Below the pieces are notes generated by a model, which worked only from the letters and a program-made list of their open reading frames with translations, was not told where the DNA came from and ran no database searches. From assembly GCF_018687785.1 (NCBI RefSeq), contig NZ_LTBL01000001.1, positions 673,780-737,779 on the forward strand: a stretch of 64,000 nt of DNA, written 5' to 3'. The translations under genes were made by a program, and so were the position numbers. Source of the stretch: Methanovulcanius yangii. Lineage in GTDB: Archaea > Halobacteriota > Methanomicrobia > Methanomicrobiales > Methanomicrobiaceae. Shown here one piece after another: positions 57,787 to 64,000 of the stretch. Each line of letters opens with the position of its first letter. Position 1 is the first letter of the stretch.

Positions 57787-58788
57787 TTAGAACCAGTGAT
57801 CCAGGGTCTTCTGCCCGCTGCCCGAGCGCATCTTCTCCAGGACGGCCTTTACGCGCACAGATGAGAAATCGTAGGTATTGCAGAGGAGATCGTGGATGCC
57901 GTCCTCGTCCGGCGTCCGCCATTCGACGGTATAATCCGTCGTCACCGGCGGTGTCCTGAAGAATTCGAATATCGGCTCCACATCCGTCTCCGGGGCCTTC
58001 TCCGCCATCGTCTCATCAAAGGTGCCGGCCCGGACGATCTTAAGCGCCGTCTTCGGTCCTATGCCCCTGATGCCCGTATTGAAGTCGGTGCCGATGAGAA
58101 TGCCCATCCGGATAAGATCATCGCGGGTAATGGAAAGCCCGGCCAGCACCTCGGCAAGGACGATACGTTCGGGTTCGACCGAGATGGTCCGGCCGCGGAT
58201 CTTCCGTTTTCCGCTCACGGTGAGATTGCGCACGAGCACCGGTACCCCGAAGAGGAGCGAGTCGTAGTCCTGGCTGACGGCATAGCTCACGTCCCCCCGC
58301 TGCGCCATGTATGCCGCCTGAGCCTCGCCCTCGGAGGGCGCGGTGAGATACGGGACGCCCATCAGGCGGAGAAGCTCCTGTGCGCCCTCGACCGTCTCCT
58401 TATCCAGCCGGGTCGCCGAACGGGCCTGTTTGTAGGCCTCCTTCTCATCGCCTGCCGCCAGTGCCTCCGACCATGCCTCCGCCGCCCGGCTCCGGGCAGC
58501 ACGCCGCTCCTCGATCGTCCGCATCTTGAGGTCGGGCGGTTTTCCGTCGAAGACATACACCGGCCGGATACCCTTCTCCATGAGGGTCGCCGTCCGGAAG
58601 AAGAGGCCCGACAGGTGCGAGGTCACCCTCCCTTCGCGGTCCATCAGGGGCGTTCCGTCCGGTTGGCGGATGATGGTCAGAAACTGGTACAGTGCATTGT
58701 TCCCGTCAATTGCGGCGCTGCCCGCAAGGGCATCCCAGGAAACCGTCGTCTTGTAATCTGCGAGAATCTCGCGTAGTCCTACACCCAT
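57787..58788 (-). CDS. fen1: flap endonuclease 1
   Basis: The 333-residue nuclease removes flaps during lagging-strand replication and repair. It shows the N domain MGVGLREIL...AIDGNNALYQFL and VFDGKPPDLK. The I domain EGEAQAAYMAQRGDVSYAVSQDYDSLLFG carries acidic metal ligands. The helix-hairpin-helix GTDFNTGIRGIGPKTALKIV is present. It ends in a PCNA-binding box QKTLDHWF. It is 52 bases upstream of cofG on the same strand. Confidence 0.97.
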   Translation of the reverse strand: MGVGLREILADYKTTVSWDALAGSAAIDGNNALYQFLTIIRQPDGTPLMDREGRVTSHLSGLFFRTATLMEKGIRPVYVFDGKPPDLKMRTIEERRAARSRAAEAWSEALAAGDEKEAYKQARSATRLDKETVEGAQELLRLMGVPYLTAPSEGEAQAAYMAQRGDVSYAVSQDYDSLLFGVPVLVRNLTVSGKRKIRGRTISVEPERIVLAEVLAGLSITRDDLIRMGILIGTDFNTGIRGIGPKTALKIVRAGTFDETMAEKAPETDVEPIFEFFRTPPVTTDYTVEWRTPDEDGIHDLLCNTYDFSSVRVKAVLEKMRSGSGQKTLDHWF

Positions 58789-58813
58789 AAAAAATTGTGC
58801 GTGTATGGTATTT

Positions 58814-59128
58814 TCAGCGGTACACGCGACGCGAAAGTTCGGAAACGATCTGGTGAACCTCGGAGATCATCGTATCACACTTCTTATTCACCATCTGGTT
58901 GAGCTCGTCCAGGTTCATCCGCATGGTGCGTTCACGGGCACTCACGTTCTGGTCGAGCGCACGGATCTTCGTTCCGAGCGAAAGAAACAGCCCGCCCAGC
59001 GATGCCATCATGAGCGTGGCCGCCACCGCGAGGATGAGATCCTGCCATACCCGCAGGACGAGGACAAGCGTGGCAATGATCAGCACGATTGCAAGGATAA
59101 TGTCGACAAGAGATTCCTGAATATCCAT
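58814..59128 (-). CDS. small membrane protein with two helices and a coiled-coil tail
   Basis: The 104-residue protein has two hydrophobic segments at about 8-27 and 30-55. A helical, heptad-like C-terminal half (ALDQNVSARERTMRMNLDELNQMVNKKCDTMISEVHQIVSEL) follows. No family is recognised. It probably anchors a coiled coil to the membrane. It lies 25 bases before fen1 on the same strand and is divergent from the presenilin-like protease gene. Confidence 0.65.
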   Translation of the reverse strand: MDIQESLVDIILAIVLIIATLVLVLRVWQDLILAVAATLMMASLGGLFLSLGTKIRALDQNVSARERTMRMNLDELNQMVNKKCDTMISEVHQIVSELSRRVYR

Positions 59129-59330
59129 GATATGTCATGATGGCAAACCAGTAATTAATCTAACTATATCGAATCCGCACCCGTCCGGCACCGCACAGAA
59201 CCGCTGCCGCCCGAATCGGACCGGACGGACGTGACAATGCCTGCAACCGGGGAAGAGACGGGGAGAAACGGGTCGAGAATAACCGGGCACCATATACGTT
59301 TATCCATATCCCGGTCAAGAAGTACCTCCA

Positions 59331-60254
59331 ATGAGTGAAGAATCGGGGATTCGTTCCTATATCCCGCTGGCCGGCATGCTGCTCCTGCTGCTGGTGGTCC
59401 AGATATGTGCGCTTGCCGTCACCCCCCTCATGATCGGTGCCGGGTACGAGGCCTTCGAAGACCCGGATTCGGCCGCAAACCCGATATTTTTCATCGTGCT
59501 CCTGCTGATCTTCACCGCCGTTCTGCTCTGGCTCATCCGCAAGGGCAAAAAGAACGTCATCACGGCGATCATCGGTTTCTCCATCGTCTTCATCTTCCTC
59601 TATATTTACAGCGCCGTCTTCCTCTTCCTCCTCGGCCCCACTATCGCAGGATATCTGGCGACGGGTGTTGCGACCGTCCTTTCGACGGCCGTCCTCTACC
59701 TCTATCCCGAGTGGTATGTCATCGACGTAATGGGGGTGATCGTCTCGGCGGGGGCAGCATCGATCTTCGGCATCTCCCTCGGTATCCTGCCGGTCATCCT
59801 CCTCCTCGTGCTGCTCGCCGTCTACGACGCCATCTCGGTCTACCGGACGAAGCACATGATCGATCTCGCCGAAGGGGTGATCGCAACGAAGAGCCCCATT
59901 CTCGTCGTCGTTCCGAAGAGTGTGGGGTACTCGTACAGAAAAGAGGGAATCGCCATCCACAAGGAGAAGAACGAACGCGGGGCATTCATCATGGGCATGG
60001 GGGACCTCATCATGCCCTCCATCCTCGTCGTCTCCTCCTATGCCTTCCTCGAGGCCCCCTCAGTTTTCTGGACGCTCTCCCTCCCCACCATAGGCGCGAT
60101 TGCGGGCAGCCTTGCCGGTCTTGTCGTCCTTATGCACTATGTCAATAAAGGGAATGTTCAGGCGGGTCTTCCGCTCCTGAACGGAGGAGTGATTACAGGG
60201 TTTCTTCTTGGCTGTATGCTGGCGGGGACCTGGGGCTGGCTGCCATATATCTGA
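59331..60254 (+). CDS. presenilin-family intramembrane aspartyl protease
   Basis: The 307-residue protein has nine predicted membrane segments. Catalytic aspartates are in the YD motif (Y165-D166, LLAVYDAISVY) and the GxGD motif (GMGD at 222-225). The PAL-type motif reads GLPLLNGG at 279-286, giving PLL rather than PAL. Such proteases cut transmembrane helices. No clear ribosome binding site precedes the ATG; a TTTATCC near 59299-59305 could be the promoter. Its last 62 bases overlap the convergent GTPase gene. Confidence 0.9.
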   Translation: MSEESGIRSYIPLAGMLLLLLVVQICALAVTPLMIGAGYEAFEDPDSAANPIFFIVLLLIFTAVLLWLIRKGKKNVITAIIGFSIVFIFLYIYSAVFLFLLGPTIAGYLATGVATVLSTAVLYLYPEWYVIDVMGVIVSAGAASIFGISLGILPVILLLVLLAVYDAISVYRTKHMIDLAEGVIATKSPILVVVPKSVGYSYRKEGIAIHKEKNERGAFIMGMGDLIMPSILVVSSYAFLEAPSVFWTLSLPTIGAIAGSLAGLVVLMHYVNKGNVQAGLPLLNGGVITGFLLGCMLAGTWGWLPYI

Positions 60255-61167
60255 GAAGGACTTCCACGACCTCCTCAATCCCCTCTTCTGTTGTCGTTGA
60301 CATGTTCAGGTAGCCCTCCATCCCGGCGAGGTCGGATTTGCCCACCACCACTTCGACGGGGACGTCACCCACCACCCGGCGGACCTCCTCGAGAAGGGCG
60401 AGCTGTCTTTCCACCGGGTACCCGCAGGCCTCGCTCGCGTCGATGATGAAGAGAATGACATCGGCGACATTGGTGATCGCCGAGAGCGCCTGGTGCTCGA
60501 TATAATTGCGCTCCTCTGCCGGACGATCGAGGATCCCGGGGGTATCCACGATCTGCATGCGCTCGCGTCCCACGTCCCGGTGTCCCACGACGACCTGCTT
60601 CGTGGTAAACGCGTATCCTGCGACCTCAGGTTCGGCGGACGATATCAGCCGGATGAAGGAGGACTTGCCGACGTTCGGGTATCCTGCGACGACCACGGTG
60701 AACTCGTCGCGGATATCGGGGAGTTTTCGCAGCACATCGCGGGCACTGTTCAGGAGGACGAGGTCGTCCTCCACCTGGTGCATGATGGAGGCCATGCGCC
60801 CGGTAGCGGCCTTTCGCAGGTTGGATGCATCATCCGGATTCGTTCGAATCCGCCATGCATAGTCGTTTCCGACCTCGCGGATGCGCCCTGCGGCCCATGT
60901 CAGGGCACCGAGGGACCGCCGCAGTTTGTCGATGGAAAAGAGGATGTTCGTCATCTCCTGATAGAAGATGGGCAGGTTCTCGAATGTCGGGAACCGGCGG
61001 ACGGTGTCGTCCAGTTTGTCGTAAAGGGATTTCGACACCGAACGCACGAACTCCTCGTTTGCACGGACCTTGTTGCGCTTTTCTTTTTTGGCGGCCGCCG
61101 CTCTCTTGAGCGCACGCTCAAGGAGTTCATCGGCAGTCGGTATTGTCGGTATATGTTCAAATTCCAC
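60193..61167 (-). CDS. NOG1-type GTPase
   Basis: The protein of 324 residues has an N-terminal helical region (MEFEHIPTIPTADELLERALKRA) and a GTPase domain: G1 VAGYPNVGKSSF, TTKQVVVGH switch, G3 VDTPGILDRP, and a G4-like VVGKSDLAG. Relatives act in large ribosomal subunit assembly. The start is GTG: 61167 gives the usual family N terminus, 61176 (also GTG) adds three residues. It is divergent, with only 47 bases, from a winged-helix/CBS gene. Confidence 0.88.
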   Translation of the reverse strand: MEFEHIPTIPTADELLERALKRAAAAKKEKRNKVRANEEFVRSVSKSLYDKLDDTVRRFPTFENLPIFYQEMTNILFSIDKLRRSLGALTWAAGRIREVGNDYAWRIRTNPDDASNLRKAATGRMASIMHQVEDDLVLLNSARDVLRKLPDIRDEFTVVVAGYPNVGKSSFIRLISSAEPEVAGYAFTTKQVVVGHRDVGRERMQIVDTPGILDRPAEERNYIEHQALSAITNVADVILFIIDASEACGYPVERQLALLEEVRRVVGDVPVEVVVGKSDLAGMEGYLNMSTTTEEGIEEVVEVLLRYMAASPRSPPAYSQEETL

Positions 61168-61214
61168 AGAAAGCACAACCCATTATTACTACAAATCGCT
61201 TATGATTAACCATT

Positions 61215-62093
61215 ATGGATCTGTCGCCCATCCAGAAAGATATTCTCATCACCCTCATTGCCCTCTATCACCAGCATTCATCCCCCATCAAAGGCGAAGG
61301 CATTGCGGATATGCTCAAACGAAACCCGGGGACCGTGCGAAATCAGATGCAGGCCCTCAAGGCGCTGGGGCTTGTCGACGGGGTGCCGGGGCCGAAGGGC
61401 GGATATACGCCGACGTCCCTTGCCTACAAGGAACTCAATATCGCCGACTATGCAACCGATGCCCGGGTGCCGATACGCAGAGGCGATGACATCGTCCCGA
61501 GTGTGAACGTGACCGAGATAGATTTTACCACCCTCTGTCACCCCGATATCTGTCAGGCGGTCGTCAAACTCATCGGCAGCGTCAAGATGTTCCAGATCGG
61601 TGATCGGATCACCATCGGACCGTCGCCCGTGAACAAACTGCTGGTGCGAGGCGAGATATACGGGAAGGACGAAGTCTCCCAGTCGCTTCTCATCACGATC
61701 ACCGAGATGATTTCGCTTCCCAAAAAGAAGATCAAACACTACATGTCGACGCCGGTCAAGAGCATACCTTCGACGGCCACCTTCCGGGAGGCGTTTGGCA
61801 TTTTCACGAAGAACCGCATCCACGGGGCGCCGGTGATGGACGGGGAGAAGGTGGTGGGCATCGTCACCCTCTCGGACATCTCCCGCGGGATTGAGAACGG
61901 GATGGATCTTGCGACCCCGGTCACACGCGTGATGACCGTCAAGGTCGTCACCGCCCCGCCGGACATCAACCTCTACGAGGTGATCGGCAGATTCAAGGAG
62001 CAGTCCATCGGGCGACTTCTTATCATGAAGGACGACAAGCCCATCGGCATCCTCACCCAGTCGGACATCATCAGGGTCTTCCCTGCACTCTGA
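61215..62093 (+). CDS. winged-helix/CBS-pair regulator
   Basis: The 292-residue protein has an N-terminal winged helix (LSPIQKDILITLIALYHQHSSPIKGEGIADML...VRNQMQALKALGLVDG, about 3-65). A middle domain of about 100 residues and a C-terminal CBS pair follow (IKHYMSTPVKSIPSTATFREAFGIF...IHGAPVM and VTRVMTVKVVTAPPDINLYEV...IGRLLIM). It is probably a nucleotide-responsive transcription factor. The short divergent promoter gap suggests control of its own gene and the NOG1-type GTPase. Confidence 0.87.
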   Translation: MDLSPIQKDILITLIALYHQHSSPIKGEGIADMLKRNPGTVRNQMQALKALGLVDGVPGPKGGYTPTSLAYKELNIADYATDARVPIRRGDDIVPSVNVTEIDFTTLCHPDICQAVVKLIGSVKMFQIGDRITIGPSPVNKLLVRGEIYGKDEVSQSLLITITEMISLPKKKIKHYMSTPVKSIPSTATFREAFGIFTKNRIHGAPVMDGEKVVGIVTLSDISRGIENGMDLATPVTRVMTVKVVTAPPDINLYEVIGRFKEQSIGRLLIMKDDKPIGILTQSDIIRVFPAL

Positions 62094-62174
62094 TTGAAAA
62101 AATACCTTTTTTCAAACGGCCTTTTTTACCGAGATTGAAACAATTTAAATAGTATCAGGCCCTCCTTTTTTAAT

Positions 62175-62429
62175 ATGAGGAATACATTCTCCCGCAATCT
62201 CTCAAAGAAAAAAGTGATGAGTACGGATGGAATGGTGATTGGGACAATACGGAATATCATGGTCGATTTCAAGACCGGGGAAGTCACCGACCTTGTCGTC
62301 AAGCCTGAGCAGAACTTCGATACGTCCAGTTATGCCACCGAAGGGGACAAGCTCTTCATCCCGTTCGAGGCCGTCAAGGATATCCGGGATTATATCGTCG
62401 TCGACCGGTATCTCTCTTCACGCAAGTGA
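62175..62429 (+). CDS. PRC-barrel domain protein
   Basis: The 84-residue protein is a single PRC barrel: LSKKKVMSTDGMVIGTIRNIMVDFKTGEVTDLVV then IPFEAVKDIRDYIVVDRYL. PRC-barrel proteins bind RNA or partner proteins in ribosome maturation and other settings; archaeal single-domain forms include CdpB-like cell-division relatives. TTTAAATAG about 30 bases upstream is a likely TATA box. Its end overlaps the convergent phosphatase by 12 bases. Confidence 0.88.
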   Translation: MRNTFSRNLSKKKVMSTDGMVIGTIRNIMVDFKTGEVTDLVVKPEQNFDTSSYATEGDKLFIPFEAVKDIRDYIVVDRYLSSRK

Positions 62430-63125
62430 AGGAAATACCGACCTGACCGCTTCTATAAACCCATCCCCGTACTTTTCTTTCGTGACCCGGTCCGCCGCGT
62501 CCTTCACATCATCGCTCGCATTTGCGACCGCAACCCCGGTGCCCGCAAGCTCGATCATCTCCCGGTCATTGTGCGAGTCGCCGACCGCAAGGAAATCCCC
62601 CACATCAAGGCCCATGTCGCGGGCGACGCAGCCAAACGCAGTGCCTTTGCTGATGCCGTGTCCCTGGAGATGAATCGCAAAACCGGTGTCGAGCACACGC
62701 ACGTCGAAGCCTGCAAGTGCGCGTTTCACCTCCTCCGGTTCCACCGTCCGGGCGAAGGCGACGTCGGCGAAACGATATTCCGGGCTGTAGAGCTCGAGCT
62801 CTACGCCTTGCCTGCCAAAATAGTGTTCAAGGTGGTGGAACGCGGCCCGGCAGAGCGCGATGTCCCCCAACACGCGCTCTTCACCGTGGAATCCGATCCT
62901 GTACAGCCCGCCGTTCTCGCAGATGACTGTCCCGTCGGTGCCGACCATCTTACAGAGGATTGTCAGCGAACAGATGGTATTGCCGCTTGCAAAGATGACC
63001 GGAATCCCGGCATCAACGAGATGCCGGATGCAGTCGACCGCACGGGTGTTCAGGCGCCGTCGTTCGTCGGTGAGTGTGCCGTCCAGGTCCGTGATGACCG
63101 CTTTGGGTTCCCGTTCCACATTCAT
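62418..63125 (-). CDS. HAD-superfamily phosphatase, archaeal phosphoglycolate phosphatase type
   Basis: The 235-residue protein has HAD motif I ITDLDGTLTD, motif II FASGNT, the lysine in HGISKGTAF and motif III VGDSHNDREMI. The Cof-like cap lies between. It matches archaeal phosphoglycolate phosphatases, which detoxify 2-phosphoglycolate, though related sugar-phosphate activity is possible. It is encoded downstream of radA. Confidence 0.9.
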   Translation of the reverse strand: MNVEREPKAVITDLDGTLTDERRRLNTRAVDCIRHLVDAGIPVIFASGNTICSLTILCKMVGTDGTVICENGGLYRIGFHGEERVLGDIALCRAAFHHLEHYFGRQGVELELYSPEYRFADVAFARTVEPEEVKRALAGFDVRVLDTGFAIHLQGHGISKGTAFGCVARDMGLDVGDFLAVGDSHNDREMIELAGTGVAVANASDDVKDAADRVTKEKYGDGFIEAVRSVFPSLA

Positions 63126-63154
63126 CGTCAGTACATGTGTCAGGTATCTGATAT

Positions 63155-64000
63155 TTAGATTGGTTTGAGACCGGTCAGATCGACCATGAACGCCGCCTCG
63201 CCGTCGGGGAGGCTCGGGCTGTCAACAAGTTTTGCCACCCGTTTGCCTCCCTTGCTCTTTCGCAGGTAGACACGGAACTTGGATGCGTGCCCGACGATGT
63301 TGCCGCCGACGGGTTTGGTCGGGTCGCCGAAGAAGACGGCCGGGTTTGACTGGACCTGATTGGTCACGAGGACGACGGCATTATGCTCCTCGGCCAGTTT
63401 GGCGAGATCGTACATGTGCTTGTTGAGCTTCTGCTGCCGGACGGAGAGCGTGCCCCGTCCCGAGTACTCCGCACGGAAGTGTGCCGTCAGCGAGTCGACG
63501 ATGAACAGCCGGACAGGCTTGTCACTCGTCTTCAGTTCCCCGGCAAGCTCACGGGCGCTGTCGACGAGGAGCATCTGGTGGTCCGAGGTGTACCCCTTTG
63601 CGACATGGATGTGTTCGAGGATGGTCGCAAACGGCGGGTGCTCGATCTCCGGGGGGAGGCCATGTACCATCTGCTCGATACGCTCGGGCCGGAAGGTGTT
63701 CTCCGTGTCGATGTAGATGCACGAGCCGTTCAGACCGCCCTCCTCCTCGGAGAGCTGCACGTTGACCGCCATCTGGTGCGAGATCTGACTCTTTCCCGAC
63801 CCGAACTCTCCGTAGAACTCGGTGATGGACTTCGTCTCCAGACCGCCGCCCATCAGGTCGTCGAAATCAGGGACGAGCGACTGAAGCTTGCGGACCTCCT
63901 TCCGCTCCTCCAGGACCACGGTCCCGGTCTTGAACCCGCCGATATCCGCCATCTTGCGGGCTTCCTTGATCATCTTCTTCGCCGTCGACTCGCCGATCTC
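63155..64000 (-). CDS. radA: DNA repair and recombination protein RadA, C-terminal part
   Basis: The reading frame is open to the window edge; 281 residues are visible. The first, [23 protein letters not shown], belongs to the N-terminal helix-hairpin-helix domain. The RecA-like core has Walker [10 protein letters not shown], Walker B RLFIVDSL, and the L2 region with [21 protein letters not shown]. It ends VDLTGLKPI. RadA forms filaments on single-stranded DNA for homologous recombination. The 5' part is beyond base 64000. Confidence 0.96.
   Translation of the reverse strand, partial: EIGESTAKKMIKEARKMADIGGFKTGTVVLEERKEVRKLQSLVPDFDDLMGGGLETKSITEFYGEFGSGKSQISHQMAVNVQLSEEEGGLNGSCIYIDTENTFRPERIEQMVHGLPPEIEHPPFATILEHIHVAKGYTSDHQMLLVDSARELAGELKTSDKPVRLFIVDSLTAHFRAEYSGRGTLSVRQQKLNKHMYDLAKLAEEHNAVVLVTNQVQSNPAVFFGDPTKPVGGNIVGHASKFRVYLRKSKGGKRVAKLVDSPSLPDGEAAFMVDLTGLKPI

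Overview
The window is a 64 kb chromosomal segment of a methanogenic archaeon, most likely of the order Methanomicrobiales (order level is inference). Visible support: archaeal TBP, TFS, RpoD with two 4Fe-4S motifs, RpoK and RpoN; class I lysyl-tRNA synthetase; archaeal mevalonate/isopentenyl phosphate kinase genes; coenzyme F420 genes cofC, cofE and cofG; diphthine synthase; RadA and FEN1; and archaeal rRNA genes with a tRNA-Ala spacer. Coding density is high and the DNA is GC-rich, so many long antisense reading frames are artefacts. No insertion sequence, CRISPR array, integrase or prophage was found.

Layout: 1-2.3 kb holds a partial riboflavin/F420 precursor reductase, a CDP-alcohol phosphatidyltransferase converging on an archaeosortase, and TFS. 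2.3-6.5 kb holds ADP-forming and AMP-forming acyl-CoA synthetases, divergent around a regulatory region with two inverted repeats. 6.5-12.2 kb holds TBP, a small winged-helix regulator with an operator-like repeat, RpiA, a SIMPL-domain exported protein, an SLC13-type transporter and a degenerate translational GTPase. 12.2-25.7 kb is one long minus-strand superoperon: tRNA-Ser, rps13-rps4-rps11-rpoD-rpl18e-rpl13-rps9-rpoN, tRNA-Pro, rpoK-eno-rps2-memo-mvk-ipk-fni-rnj-idsA-gltX. It joins ribosome, RNA polymerase and isoprenoid lipid synthesis. 25.9-29.1 kb is a run of four CBS-domain genes with a structured RNA candidate.

29.3-38.5 kb holds an Era-like GTPase/DUF2073/zinc-ribbon trio, lysS, an unassigned radical SAM protein, two unlike cis-prenyltransferase subunits, dphB, a duplicated DUF357 protein, a flippase-like membrane protein and a LysE exporter. 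38.5-45.5 kb is the ribosomal RNA region on the minus strand: 16S, tRNA-Ala, 23S and 5S, plus a separate tRNA-Cys/5S unit and two small unknown genes. The 16S leader carries tandem promoter-like modules spaced about 187 bp.

45.5-50.3 kb is a chromosome segregation operon (coiled-coil protein, smc, scpA). 50.4-54.1 kb is a plus-strand operon glyA-folD-dihydropteroate synthase-like-cofE. It converges on a minus-strand series fen1, cofG-purC-purS-purQ-ferredoxin:thioredoxin reductase-like-cofC, so one-carbon, purine and F420 synthesis are clustered. 58.8-64 kb holds a small membrane protein, a presenilin-like protease, a NOG1-type GTPase, a winged-helix/CBS regulator, a PRC-barrel protein, a HAD phosphatase and a partial radA.

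I saw no clear new defence or mobile system. The most unusual items are the two-subunit cis-prenyltransferase pair, the degenerate elongation-factor paralogue, the tandem rRNA promoter array, the structured RNA in front of a CBS gene, the smc-linked coiled-coil protein, and the second 5S gene with a compensatory base-pair change.
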